The notes beneath the pieces were generated by a model. The model worked only from the letters and a program-made list of their open reading frames with translations. It was not told where the DNA came from and did not search any database. A stretch of DNA of 64,000 nucleotides from Arenicola marina. Taxonomy: Eukaryota; Annelida; Polychaeta; Arenicolidae. Shown here one piece after another: positions 1 through 11,428 of this stretch. Position 1 is the first letter of the stretch, and each line of letters opens with the position of its first letter. The position numbers and the translations under genes were made by a program. The stretch lies in NCBI GenBank assembly GCA_964019135.1, contig OZ025256.1, positions 14,763,911 through 14,827,910 of the forward strand, in the 5' to 3' direction.

Positions 1-1359
1 CAATGACACGGAGGATCGACTCGCGAATCTAGGTACAAATCACACGGGCGTCAACCAGCTCGGAACAATGACACGGAGGATCGACTCGCGAATCTAGGTA
101 CAAATCACACGGGCGTCAACCAGCTCGGAACAATGACACGGAGGATCGACTCGCGAATCTAGGTACAAATCACACGGGCGTCAACCAGCTCGGAACAATG
201 ACACGGAGGATCGACTCGCGAATCTAGGTACAAATCACACGGGCGTCAACCAGCTCGGAACAATGACACGGAGGATCGACTCGCGAATCTAGGTACAAAT
301 CACACGGGCGTCATCCAGCTCGGAACAATGACACGGAGGATCGACTCGCGAATCTAGGTACAAATCACACGGGCGTCAACCAGCTCGGAACAATGACACG
401 GAGGATCGACTCGCGAATCTAGGTACAAATCACAGGGGCGTCAACCAGCTCGGAACAATGACACGGAGGATCGACTCGCGAATCTAGGTACAAATCACAC
501 GGGCGTCAACCAGCTCGGAACAATGACACGGAGGATCGACTCGCGAATCTAGGTACAAATCACACGGGCGTCAACCAGCTCGGAACAATGACACGGAGGA
601 TCGACTCGCGAATCTAGGTACAAATCACAGGGGCGTCAACCAGCTCGGAACAATGACACGGAGGATCGACTCGCGAATCTAGGTACAAATCACACGGGCG
701 TCAACCAGCTCGGAACAATGACACGGAGGATCGACTCGCGAATCTAGGTACAAATCACACGGGCGTCAACCAGCTCGGAACAATGACACGGAGGATCGAC
801 TCGCGAATCTAGGTACAAATCACACGGGCGTCAACCAGCTCGGAACAATGACACGGAGGATCGACTCGCGAATCTAGGTACAAATCACACGGGCGTCAAC
901 CAGCTCGGAACAATGACACGGAGGATCGACTCGCGAATCTAGGTACAAATCACACGGGCGTCAACCAGCTCGGAACAATGACACGGAGGATCGACTCGCG
1001 AATCTAGGTACAAATCACACGGGCGTCAACCAGCTCGGAACAATGACACGGAGGATCGACTCGCGAATCTAGGAACAAATCACACGGGCGTCAACCAGCT
1101 CGGAACAATGACACGGAGGATCGACTCGCGAATCTAGGTACAAATCACATGGGCGTCAACCAGCTCGGAACAATGACACGGAGGATCGACTCGCGAATCT
1201 AGGAACAAATCACACGGGCGTCAACCAGCTCGGAACAATGACACGGAGGATCGACTCGCGAATCTAGGTACAAATCACACGGGCGTCAACCAGCTCGGAA
1301 CAATGACACGGAGGATCGACTCGCGAATCTAGGTACAAATCACACGGGCGTCAACCAGC
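1..1359. repeat. 65-bp tandem array, about 20.9 copies
   Basis: The sequence repeats every 65 bases from the window edge to 1359, where it diverges from the unit. Copies are almost identical. The only variants I see are single bases: near 314 (tcatcc), near 435 and 630 (cacagg), 1074 and 1204 (aggaac), and 1150 (cacatg). Such homogeneity suggests recent amplification or ongoing conversion. The array starts outside the window, so its true length is unknown. There are no spacers, so it is not a CRISPR array. Confidence 0.97.
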
Positions 1360-2429
1360 AAACATCGGCGAAGTCTTCTGAAGCAGTTGCTTGGTGGGAA
1401 GCAGTTGCTTGGTGGGTTTAACCACATAAGGTGCTTTAATTTGTGTACGCCATATCGCGACAAATGGCAGCACCAAGGTAGTGGGGAGCCATAACTCCAG
1501 GAGTGACCCCTTACTCTTTGCGAAAACAGAAAAGGGATCATTATGCTACACACAGACACATATAGGGGGCTACTGGGCCCAGTTTATTCTACATGTCCAC
1601 TCCAGACACGGCATGAAGACACTGCCACAATCAGTCATGATCAGTCATCAAGTTGAGATCACGCGGGCAGCTCCATTGCCCACGCCATGTATACATACCA
1701 AACACTGAGGCGAAAGAAGACCAGCTCGGATATATAACAAAAACAGGTCAGGAAGCAAGAAATCCATTCTCTAAAAATCTCAAAACTAAATTTGAACAAA
1801 AATGAGGCTAACGGAACGATATTGAACCTTACATAGACTGGCAGCTTTCAATTGTGAAGGCTCAATCAAATCAAAACAGCAGACTGCCAACTGTTCTTTC
1901 ATCCGAGGGAGTTCATCTGAAAACTGACGAGTGCCAACAGTTGAGCCCGGCGCGATCTTTGTATCTGCCGTCCGACAGGGCACCACGGCAGCTTTAGTAC
2001 AAGTGCGTCCCGCCATCCCGGAGTGGCGCTGCTGGCAGTGTTAGTCTGTCGCCGTAAATGTATACTACGCGTTGTGTTTGTTAACATGTCGTCACCTGTA
2101 TCAGTCACGATGTACATGACGCTGTTCATGACGCTGTTCATGACGCTGTACGTGACGATGTACATCACGCTGTGAAGAGGAGGCCACACCGTTTTCCGAT
2201 GTCAACAAGGGTTAGTTGACACCCTTCCCGCCTCAGTCTCATAACCAATATAATTGATAGATTACACAGCTCACGAAGGAGATCTTATCCGGAATCCTGT
2301 TTCTGATCACGTTTGAATTGACATTCATACTATACATATGTGGCAACCCGTTTATACATCAATATATAAATATATATATATATTTATATATATAAATATA
2401 AATATTTTTTTTTATGTTTATGTGCATTT
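1360..2429. other. Intervening unique DNA between two arrays
   Basis: No gene is supported here. A 17-19 base direct duplication (core gcagttgcttggtggg) lies at about 1380-1417. Positions about 1444-1545 match the body of the SINE annotated at 37666. Positions 2105-2172 hold a short cluster of ATGACGCTG-type repeats in both orientations. The reading frames present are short and unsupported. Confidence 0.6.
1444..1545 (-). mobile_element. Diverged fragment of the tRNA-derived SINE family
   Basis: The order of motifs catatcgcga, ggagccat, taccctttactctttgcgaa-like and gggatc follows the body of the complete SINE at 37666-37924, on the same (minus) strand. The tRNA-like head and tail are not recognisable. 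The identification rests on by-eye similarity, so the limits are approximate. Confidence 0.5.
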
Positions 2430-3382
2430 ATGTCAGTGTGTGTGTGTGGGTGTGTATATATGTGTGTGTGTGGTTGTGTATATATGTGTGTGTGTGGTTG
2501 TGTATATATGTGTGTGTGTGGTTGTGTATATATGTGTGTGTGTGGTTGTGTATATATGTGTGTGTGTGGTTGTGTATATATGTGTGTGTGTGGTTGTGTA
2601 TATATGTGTGTGTGTGGTTGTGTATATATGTGTGTGTGTGGTTGTGTATATATGTGTGTGTGTGGTTGTGTATATATGTGTGTGTGTGGTTGTGTATATA
2701 TGTGTGTGTGTGGTTGTGTATATATGTGTGTGTGTGGGTGTATATATGTGTGTGTGTGGGTGTATATATGTGTGTGTGTGGGTGTGTATATATGTGTGTG
2801 TGTGGTTGTGTATATATATGTGTGTGTGGTTGTGTATATATGTGTGTGTGTGGTTGTGTATATATGTGTGTGTGTGGGTGTATATATATGTGTGTGTGGT
2901 TGTGTATATATATGTGTGTGTGTGTGTATATATGTGTGTGTGTGGTTGTGTATATATGTGTGTGTGTGGTTGTGTATATATGTGTGTGTGTGGTTGTGTA
3001 TATATGTGTGTGTGTGGGTGTATATATGTGTGTGTGTGGGTGTGTATATATGTGTGTGTGTGGTTGTGTATATATGTGTGTGTGTGGTTGTGTATATATG
3101 TGTGTGTGTGGTTGTGTATATATGTGTGTGTGTGGGTGTATATATGTGTGTGTGCGGTTGTGTATATATATGTGTGTGTGGGTGTATATATGTGTGTGTG
3201 TGGTTGTGTATATATGTGTGTGTGTGGTTGTGTATATATGTGTGTGTGTGGTTGTGTATATATGTGTGTGTGTGGGTGTATATATGTGTGTGTGTGGGTG
3301 TGTATATATGTGTGTGTGTGGGTGTGTATATATGTGTGTGTGTGGTTGTGTATATATGTATGTGTGTGGTTGTGTATATATA
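2430..3382. repeat. 24-bp TG/TA-rich tandem array, left block (about 40 copies)
   Basis: The consensus unit is TATATA, then a TG run, then GGTTGTG, 24 bases in all, with 22-base variants (GGGTG in place of GGTTGTG) scattered through it. Because 24 is divisible by three, most frames stay open on both strands and give spurious Cys/Val/Tyr or Thr/His/Tyr repeat proteins. The block ends at the 5' junction of the LINE and resumes at 7642 in the same phase and orientation, so the two blocks were one array. Alternating TG/TA is expected to favour Z-DNA or cruciforms; that is inference. Confidence 0.95.
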
Positions 3383-3705
3383 ACTGTATGCAACAGCCTT
3401 ACCCCGCCGCACAGTTTACCCCTCACACCTGGTACTCACCGTCGGCTACTCCAAGTGCACAACATATGTACAACCCGACCCCACCAGTAAGCAGCTATCC
3501 GCATGGACCGAACCGCTGGCGCACGCAAGGCACCGGTTCCCCCGGTCTGGACAACATCCAGCATGGCCCAGGTGACGTAACCGGCTTGGCCTCCGACGCT
3601 GATCGCACGAGAGACCCAGCGCGGGAGTGGCGAGGGCCTAGGGAACAGCGCCAGCAGGCCTTCGTGGAAGCCCTGACCAACGTAGTGCGCGAGTTTCTGC
3701 CATGA
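3383..3705 (+). pseudogene. C-terminal remnant of LINE ORF1
   Basis: About 107 codons are open from the array junction to a stop at 3703-3705. The product is rich in Pro, Gln, Ser and Tyr at first, then charged, ending in a helix-like segment close to QQAFVEALTNVVREFLP. It lies 326 bases upstream of the reverse-transcriptase ORF, where ORF1 sits in two-ORF LINEs. No zinc knuckle or RRM remains, so the assignment to ORF1 is positional. The start codon is missing: the frame simply runs into the array, which makes a chimeric open frame that is almost certainly not a real protein. Confidence 0.6.
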
Positions 3706-4031
3706 ACTGCTATATGACTAACCACAGCAGACTCCGTACGAAGAAGCAATCATAACTGTGTTTATTTAAGGTATATGTTACCTCAACAATTTTCTCGTTC
3801 TGGATAAACTGTACAATTCGCTACAAGGTAAGGTAACTCATGTTAAACCAGACGTTAATAAGGTAAGGTTAGAACTCATGTTAAACTAGACGTTAATAAG
3901 GTAAGGTCAAAGTCTCGCTAAACTATACAGAGACCAGCACATGCAGGGCTCATAACCCTTTCTAAAACGCCCTATAGAAGAGCTTTATCTTTTGGCGCCT
4001 GTCTTCCTCTCACAAATTAGAAGCGAGACTC
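3706..4031 (+). other. LINE inter-ORF spacer with short direct repeats
   Basis: This is non-coding. A 35-45 base motif containing aaggtaaggt and catgttaaac/tagacgttaat recurs about three times between 3825 and 3930. Such repeats could serve ORF2 re-initiation or may simply be slippage products. There is no other signal. Confidence 0.6.
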
Positions 4032-7000
4032 ATGTCTAAACGTATTAAACTTGCCTGCTGGAATATTAATGGTTTGTGTAAAAAGATCAGAGCATGTGGT
4101 CCAACTAAAGATGACATGCTAAGTTTGTTAACCAATTATGACTTTGTAGGGCTAGTAGAAACATGGACGACGTCCCATTCCAAAGTCAAACTGCCAGGGT
4201 ATGCGCATGTCTGTAAGCACAGGCCAAAGCAGAAAAAAAAAGGTAGACTATCCGGAGGGCTGATTTTCTACTACAAAACCGAGTACAGCCAAGATGTCAC
4301 CTTCCTAGGGGCTGACCACGAAGATATTATGTGGGTCAAAATACGAGGCGCGTCGGTCGGGCATGAAACCGATATATTTATTTGCCTGGCATACGCCAAA
4401 CCCACTGCAGATACAAGTATCTTTGATAAGATTGAATGGGACTCTGCCAGATATAGCAGTTTGGGGGATATTATTCTAATGGGTGATTTTAATAGCAGAA
4501 CTGGCTTATTAGCAGACTATATAACTTACGACACATCACAAGGCCTACCATTACCAGCAGACTATGCTGAAGACAGCGAAGTGCCCAGAAGCAACTGTGA
4601 CGAAAAGGTGAACACATTTGGTCGAAACCTGATTGACCTGTGTACATCTTCTCAGCTACGGATTCTAAATGGTCGATATATCGGCGATTCGATAGGTTTC
4701 TATACCTCTTTCAAACACAACGGTGCCAGTGCAGTCGATTACATACTAGCCAGTAAAGATATTGCCAAAAAGGTCAAGACCTTTAGAGTAAAAATTAATT
4801 TGCATCTCTCGGACCATGCACTCATTGAAACTACATTTAAGGGCAACAAAACCTACTCACAGCCGATGGGTGCTATACACGACTCACTAAAACCGCATCA
4901 CGGTAAATATTACTGGGGTCCAGACAGTGCTGAACGTTTTTGTATGTCGATGTTAAGCGGAGACGCTGCAGAACAACATGCACGATATCTAAACACGTCA
5001 TATCACGTAAATCAGGCTGGAAATGAACAAATGCTGCAAGATTTTAATCAGATAATAAAACTGGCAGCTCAAACCAGCCTAAAGCTGAAAGCCCCAAAGA
5101 AGATACTTAACAAAAATAAACAATCTCCCAAACATAAGTGGTTTGACAGAGCCTGCTACACTTCTAGAACTGAGATGCGCAAACTAAAAAGGCGATTTGA
5201 AGCAGACCCTTTTCATAGGGAACTCAGGGATAGGTACTACCGAAAATGCAATGAATATAAAAAGCTCATTAAATATAGCCAAAATAATTACAAAAACGGG
5301 TTACTCCAAAAACTACTTACACTTGAAAAATCTAATACCAAGGCCTTCTGGAAAACCCTCGACAAACTTAAAGAACTATCGAGTGGTGGGGCCTACAAGG
5401 TAAGCGAAGACATTACAAGCGAACAGTGGTACAACCACTTTCGGGATCTTGGAAATAAGGGTAACGCCCGCAAAATGCACCCTGATCTGCAAGACGAACT
5501 TCATAACAGGGAGGGTCAAACATTCAATTCAAAACACTTAATGCTGGACGGTCCTATTACCATAAAGGAAATTAAGGACGTTATTAAGAAACTTAAGAAC
5601 AACAAATCAGTCGGCGCCGATATGATTGCAAATGAGATGCTTAAATGCGCCAGTGGTATTATACTGCCGAGCTTAACAAAACTCTTTAACCATATCTTTA
5701 TGTCTGGGTCTTACCCCACTGAATGGAATATTGGGTACCAGGTGCCTATATTTAAAAAAGGAGACCCCAAGAGCTGTAACAACTACAGAGGAATAACCAT
5801 CTCGAGTTGCCTGGGAAAAGTTTTTAATAGTGTCTTAAACAACCGATTAAGCAACTATCTAGAACAACGTGGCATAATAAGTAACAACCAAGCAGCTTTT
5901 CGTAAAGGCTTTAGCACGACAGATCACATATGCACTCTAAAAAGCGTAATAAATAAATACGTACAGCATAATAAAAGAAAACTATATTGCTGTTTCGTCG
6001 ATTTTAGAAAAGCTTTCGACAGTGTGCCGAGAAACAACCTTTTCTTAAAACTACTTCGTGTCGGAGTTGGCGGAAACTTTTATTCCATCATTAAAAACAT
6101 GTATATGACAACCCAGGACAGTGTAAAGCTCTCCGCCGGCATAACAGAGGCATATAAGACTAATATTGGCATCAAACAGGGAGATTCGCTGAGCCCAACT
6201 CTCTTCAACGTATTTATCGATGATTTGGTTGACAATTTAAAAAATACGAACATTGATCCTGTACGGTTACAAGACCTTTCCATTGAATGTCTGTTGTATG
6301 CTGATGACTTACTCCTTATATCAAAATCTCCCACCGGTCTACAAAATGCTTTGAGATGCTTAGGTACCTTTTGTGACAGATGGGGCATGACGATAAATAC
6401 TGATAAAACTAAAATTTTGATATTTCAGAAGGGCGGCCTACGGGCACGCGAGGTGAAGTTTTATCTCAAAGGTCTTCACTTAGAACAAGTGGACAATTAC
6501 ACATATTTAGGTGTTACTTTTACAAAATCAGGATCATTCAAACTTGCTATGAAGGTACTAGTCCAAAAGGCATCGAAGGCTATGTTTAATTTAAGAAGCT
6601 CACTGTTCTCATGTAATATACTCGAACCACAGGTCCATCTATCTCTTTTTAATAGTATGATCAGGCCTATCGCCACTTACGGCTGTCCAGTATGGGTGCA
6701 GGAACTCGTAACATCATCAGATGTCTTTAACAAAATGACACAATGTAATGCCGAACAATTACTGACCAAGTTTTGCAAGAGCCTCCTACAGGTACCGCGA
6801 AATGCATCCAACATCGGGGCCTATGCCGAACTAGGGCAATACCCCTTATTAATTTATGTCATGACACAAACCGTTCGCTTTTGGGACCATATCTTGACCA
6901 GTAAAAACAAAATACTCCGCGCAGCATTTAAAACGGAAATGGACTGTGATGGAAATGGGACTCACACCTTAGCGTCTGCTATTAAATGTATATTATCTAA

Positions 7001-7553
7001 GGCTGGGGTACATAACTGTTTGGATAAGAGATGGGGAGACGGTAGCACACGCATGTTCTCCCATATTCAAAACAAGCTGGAAGAGGAGTATAAAACACAA
7101 TTCTGGAAAACTTTAAGATCGAGCACTGGCACATCGGGAGGGGGTAATAAATTACGAACATATGCAACCTTAAAATCTAATTACAACATGGAACCTTATC
7201 TCGGTGCTGGACTACCTAAGAAATATCAACGGTGGTTTGCCAGACTCAGACTATCAAGCCACCAACTCGAAATCGAGCTCGGCCGATACAATAAGCCAAT
7301 ACCAGTACCTGCCACAGAACGTGTATGTAGACAGTGTACATCTGGGTGTGTGGAAGATGAGATTCATTTTATGTTGCATTGCGAAAAATTCTCTAAGCAT
7401 AGAAAAATACTTAAAACCGAAATTATGGGGTTGGGGTTATCCTTTAGTGGGGAGGGACATAAAGGCTTAAATGACCTGCTCTCAAGCGATCACCCTGCGG
7501 CACTGTTTGCGGTCGGTAAATTTATCGACGTAGCCATGAAACAACGTGTGTAA
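4032..7553 (+). CDS. LINE ORF2: APE-type endonuclease and reverse transcriptase
   Basis: The 1173-residue protein is intact from ATG to TAA. Residues 1-265 are an apurinic-endonuclease-like domain: N11 in the CWNING motif, E43 in LVETW, D152/N154 in GDFN, and the terminal SDH at 260-262. Residues about 505-800 are the reverse transcriptase, with FKKGDP near 574, RGITI near 586, the first catalytic Asp in FVDFRKAFD (D657), GIKQGDSLSP near 713, and YADD at 756-759. A C-terminal zinc-knuckle-like CX2C...HX4C (C1099, C1102, H1112, C1117) follows, as in many CR1/I/L2-related elements. By family knowledge the enzyme nicks target DNA and primes reverse transcription of its own RNA there. There is no stop or frameshift, so this ORF could be functional, although the element lacks its 5' end. 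It is probably transcribed, if at all, from flanking DNA. Confidence 0.93.
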   Translation: MSKRIKLACWNINGLCKKIRACGPTKDDMLSLLTNYDFVGLVETWTTSHSKVKLPGYAHVCKHRPKQKKKGRLSGGLIFYYKTEYSQDVTFLGADHEDIMWVKIRGASVGHETDIFICLAYAKPTADTSIFDKIEWDSARYSSLGDIILMGDFNSRTGLLADYITYDTSQGLPLPADYAEDSEVPRSNCDEKVNTFGRNLIDLCTSSQLRILNGRYIGDSIGFYTSFKHNGASAVDYILASKDIAKKVKTFRVKINLHLSDHALIETTFKGNKTYSQPMGAIHDSLKPHHGKYYWGPDSAERFCMSMLSGDAAEQHARYLNTSYHVNQAGNEQMLQDFNQIIKLAAQTSLKLKAPKKILNKNKQSPKHKWFDRACYTSRTEMRKLKRRFEADPFHRELRDRYYRKCNEYKKLIKYSQNNYKNGLLQKLLTLEKSNTKAFWKTLDKLKELSSGGAYKVSEDITSEQWYNHFRDLGNKGNARKMHPDLQDELHNREGQTFNSKHLMLDGPITIKEIKDVIKKLKNNKSVGADMIANEMLKCASGIILPSLTKLFNHIFMSGSYPTEWNIGYQVPIFKKGDPKSCNNYRGITISSCLGKVFNSVLNNRLSNYLEQRGIISNNQAAFRKGFSTTDHICTLKSVINKYVQHNKRKLYCCFVDFRKAFDSVPRNNLFLKLLRVGVGGNFYSIIKNMYMTTQDSVKLSAGITEAYKTNIGIKQGDSLSPTLFNVFIDDLVDNLKNTNIDPVRLQDLSIECLLYADDLLLISKSPTGLQNALRCLGTFCDRWGMTINTDKTKILIFQKGGLRAREVKFYLKGLHLEQVDNYTYLGVTFTKSGSFKLAMKVLVQKASKAMFNLRSSLFSCNILEPQVHLSLFNSMIRPIATYGCPVWVQELVTSSDVFNKMTQCNAEQLLTKFCKSLLQVPRNASNIGAYAELGQYPLLIYVMTQTVRFWDHILTSKNKILRAAFKTEMDCDGNGTHTLASAIKCILSKAGVHNCLDKRWGDGSTRMFSHIQNKLEEEYKTQFWKTLRSSTGTSGGGNKLRTYATLKSNYNMEPYLGAGLPKKYQRWFARLRLSSHQLEIELGRYNKPIPVPATERVCRQCTSGCVEDEIHFMLHCEKFSKHRKILKTEIMGLGLSFSGEGHKGLNDLLSSDHPAALFAVGKFIDVAMKQRV

Positions 7554-7641
7554 AATGTTCTGTTTCTGTGTTCTCGTTGCATGGCAACACGCGTGTATTT
7601 ACATGTCGTAGACCAAATAAAGAATTGAATTGAATTGAATT
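7554..7641 (+). other. LINE 3' UTR, polyadenylation signal and (ATTGA)n tail
   Basis: The 88-base tail has AATAAA at 7616-7621, followed directly by three to four ATTGA repeats, and then array DNA resumes. A short repeated tail instead of poly(A) points to a lineage whose reverse transcriptase recognises a specific 3' end. Confidence 0.8.
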
Positions 7642-10372
7642 GTATATATGTGTGTGTGGTTGTGTATATATGTGTGTGTGTGGTTGTGTATATATGTGTG
7701 TGTGTGGTTGTGTATATATGTGTGTGTGTGGTTGTGTATATATGTGTGTGTGTGGTTGTGTATATATGTGTGTGTGTGGTTGTGTATATATGTGTGTGTG
7801 TGGTTGTGTATATATGTGTGTGTGTGGTTGTGTATATATGTGTGTGTGTGGTTGTGTATATATGTGTGTGTGTGGGTGTATATATGTGTGTGTGTGGTTG
7901 TGTATATATGTGTGTGTGTGGTTGTGTATATATGTGTGTGTGTGGTTGTGTATATGTGTGTGTGTGGTTGTGTATATATGTGTGTGTGTGGTTGTGTATA
8001 TATGTGTGTGTGTGGTTGTGTATATATGTGTGTGTGTGGTTGTGTATATATGTGTGTGTGTGGTTGTGTATATATGTGTGTGTGTGGTTGTGTATATATG
8101 TGTGTGTGTGGTTGTGTATATATGTGTGTGTGTGGTTGTGTATATATGTGTGTGTGTGGTTGTGTATATATGTGTGCGTGTGGTTGTGTATATGTGTGTG
8201 TGTGGTTGTGTATATATGTGTGTGTGTGGTTGTGTATATGTGTGTGTGTGGTTGTGTATATATGTGTGTGTGTGGTTGTGTATATATGTGTGTGTGTGGG
8301 TGTATATATGTGTGTGTGTGGTTGTGTATATATGTGTTTGTGTGGTTGTGTATATATGTGTGTGTGTGGTTGTGTATATATGTGTGTGTGTGGTTGTGTA
8401 TATATGTGTGTGTGTGGTTGTGTATATATGTGTGTGTGTGGTTGTGTATATATGTGTGCGTGTGGTTGTGTATATATGTGTGTGTGTGGTTGTGTATATA
8501 TGTGTGTGTGGTTGTGTATATATGTGTGTGTGTGGGTGTATATATGTGTGTGTGTGGTTGTGTATATATGTGTGTGTGTGGTTGTGTATATATGTGTGTG
8601 TGTGGTTGTGTATATATGTGTGTGTGTGGTTGTGTATATATGTGTGTGTGTGGTTGTGTATATATGTGTGTGTGTGGTTGTGTATATATGTGTGTGTGTG
8701 GTTGTGTATATGTGTGTGTGTGGTTGTGTATATATGTGTGTGTGTGGTTGTGTATATATGTGTGTGTGTGGTTGTGTATATATGTGTGTGTGTGGTTGTG
8801 TATATATGTGTGTGTGTGGTTGTGTATATATGTGTGTGTGTGGTTGTGTATATGTGTGTGTGTGGTTGTGTATATATGTGTGTGTGCGGTTGTGTATATA
8901 TGTGTGTGTGTGGTTGTGTATATATGTGTGTGTGTGGTTGTGTATATATGTGTGTGTGTGGTTGTGTATATGTGTGTGTGTGGTTGTGTATATATGTGTG
9001 TGTGTGGTTGTGTATATATGTGTGCGTGTGGTTGTGTATATGTGTGTGTGTGGGTGTATATATGTGTGTGTGTGGGTGTATATATGTGTGTGTGTGGGTG
9101 TGTATATGTGTGTGTGTGTGGGTGTGTATATATGTGTGTGTGTGGTTGTGTATATATGTGTGTGTGTGGTTGTGTATATGTATGTGTGTGGTTGTGTATA
9201 TATGTATGTGTGTGGTTGTGTATATATGTGTGTGTGTGGTTGTGTATATATGTGTGTGTGTGGTTGTGTATATATGTGTGTGTGTGGTTGTGTATATATG
9301 TGTGTGTGTGGTTGTGTATATATGTGTGTGTGTGGTTGTGTATATGTGTGTGTGTGGTTGTGTATATATGTGTGTGTGTGGTTGTGTATATATGTGTGTG
9401 TGCGGTTGTGTATATATGTGTGTGTGTGGTTGTGTATATATGTGTGTGTGTGGTTGTGTATATATGTGTGTGTGTGGTTGTGTATATATGTGTGTGTGTG
9501 GTTGTGTATATGTGTGTGTGTGGTTGTGTATATATGTGTGTGTGTGGTTGTGTATATATGTGTGTGTGTGGTTGTGTATATATGTGTGTGTGTGGTTGTG
9601 TATATATGTATGTGTGTGGTTGTGTATATATGTGTGTGTGTGGTTGTGTATATATGTGTGTGTGCGGTTGTGTATATATGTGTGTGTGTGGTTGTGTATA
9701 TATGTGTGCGTGTGGTTGTGTATATGTGTGTGTGTGGTTGTGTATATATGTGTGTGTGTGGTTGTGTATATATGTGTGTGTGTGGTTGTGTATATATGTG
9801 TGTGTGTGGTTGTGTATATATGTGTGTGTGTGGTTGTGTATATATGTGTGTGTGTGGTTGTGTATATATGTGTGTGTGTGGTTGTGTATATATGTGTGTG
9901 TGTGGTTGTGTATATATGTGTGTGTGTGGTTGTGTATATATGTGTGTGTGTGGTTGTGTATATATGTGTGTGTGTGGGTGTATATATGTGTGTGTGTGGG
10001 TGTATATATGTGTGTGTGTGGTTGTGTATATATGTGTGTGTGTGGGTGTATATATGTGTGTGTGTGGTTGTGTATATATGTGTGTGTGTGGGTGTATATA
10101 TGTGTGTGTGTGGTTGTGTATATGTGTGCGTGTGGTTGTGTATATGTGTGTGTGTGGTTGTGTATATATGTGTGTGTGTGGTTGTGTATATATGTGTGTG
10201 TGTGGTTGTGTATATATGTGTGTGTGTGGTTGTGTATATATGTGTGTGTGTGGTTGTGTATATATGTGTGTGTGTGGTTGTGTATATATGTGTGTGTGTG
10301 GTTGTGTATATATGTGTGTGTGTGGTTGTGTATATATGTGTGTGTGTGGGTGTATATATGTGTGTGTGTGGG
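7642..10372. repeat. 24-bp TG/TA-rich tandem array, right block (about 114 copies)
   Basis: This is the continuation of the array at 2430-3382, with the same 24-base unit and the same 22-base variants (TATATG or GGGTG forms). Point variants (GTGCG, TATGTATG, TGTTTG) mark individual copies. Long frames are open on both strands (up to about 1000 codons) only because the unit is a multiple of three, and I do not annotate them as genes. Confidence 0.95.
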
Positions 10373-11393
10373 TGGCAGATACAGCTACTTCTATCCATTT
10401 TACGGTGATGTGCCATCGGGAGACACAAGGACCAACCCATATTGCTGTGATAACACACATATACCAGCGTCACCACGGCCAATAGAGTCCAGGGTGGAAG
10501 CGGCCAGAGGAATCAATCAATGGCAGCGCAGTGAGACAAAGGGACATGGCGCCCGGGGAAAAACAACACACGCCGCGGGAAGTAAATCGTGTGTGTTGCA
10601 AAACAGGAGAAGACCATTTCCAGGGCGTTCCGCCGGGCGACTGACGCAGGCATGGGAGGGCAAGGCAGGGCAGGCGGGGGGCCGGGGGGTGGGGGGGCTG
10701 GGGGGCGGGAGGAGGCGAGAGTGCTAGGGATCCACCGGTTCTTGATGTACCGGGGGGACAGAAGGGTCGGGACCCCCCTCGGACTGGGTAAAAGCAAAGT
10801 AATGTCTCTCACTCCGGGAAACAGTATCGGTATTCAATTAACGGTCCGGACCGCTACAGTCTGGTCGTGTCGGGGCGGGCCTAAATTGAGCTAAAAGGCC
10901 AAGTAATGGTTGACATCAGAACAGGGTTCCCCGACTCCCAAGGCACGTCCATGAGAGAGAAACTATATCAAGTAGATGTAAATCGCTGCTACGCCATTGA
11001 AAACTTCACTTCGCTTCACCGCAGTGGCTGCCGCCGCCGAACCGCCAAGGCTGAAATGCCAGCGACGCGCGGTCAATTTGCGCGCAGACGACACAGTTGG
11101 CAGCAGACGACATTTAGCGTTTAACGCGACGGTGGTGATTTTTTGGCGCGAAACTCGGCAAGGCGGGGGCAAACACGGACAAACGACCAGGTGTTGTTAG
11201 TTGTGGGTAAATAGCCAGGTCCCTAAGTCGGTGAAAACTCAAATAAGGATTTTTGCCTCAGACGTTTGGGGAGATTTTTTACGGCGGGTAAGCCCGTTCA
11301 GGACCATTAGCATTTTGCGTGTTGTACAAATACCAGCGCGGCGCGCACACAGTGCAACTGGTTGGCTGGGCAGGTGAGAGAGCGATAGAGAGC

Positions 11394-11428
<35 letters not shown>

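Larger units (their letters stand above)
3383..7641 (+). mobile_element. 5'-truncated non-LTR retrotransposon (LINE) inserted in the 24-bp array
   Basis: Unique sequence interrupts the array between 3382 and 7642. In order it holds the 3' part of a first ORF (to 3705), a 326-base spacer, a complete 1173-codon endonuclease-reverse transcriptase ORF (4032-7553), and a short 3' UTR with AATAAA (7616-7621). The 3' end is a simple (ATTGA)n tail instead of poly(A), as in several CR1/L2- and I/Jockey-related lineages. Both flanks are TATATA-rich array DNA, so a target-site duplication cannot be told apart from the array. The element has lost its 5' UTR and most of ORF1. The clade is not assigned. 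Confidence 0.9.

Noticed and set aside
1..1359. CRISPR array
   Set aside because: Repeats are head-to-tail without spacers, and the DNA is eukaryotic.
2338..3705. Long Cys/Val/Tyr-repeat protein continuing into a Pro-rich tail
   Set aside because: The repeat part is the 24-bp array read in a frame kept open by the unit length, and the tail is the truncated LINE ORF1. The join is an insertion junction, not a gene.
2430..10372. Telomeric repeat
   Set aside because: The unit is 24 bases of TG/TA/GGTTG and does not match TTAGGG or other known animal telomere repeats.
7522..10727. Several ~1000-codon open frames on both strands
   Set aside because: All are translations of the 24-bp array in different frames (CVCVVVYI or THTHIYT repeats). 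There is no unique domain or start context.
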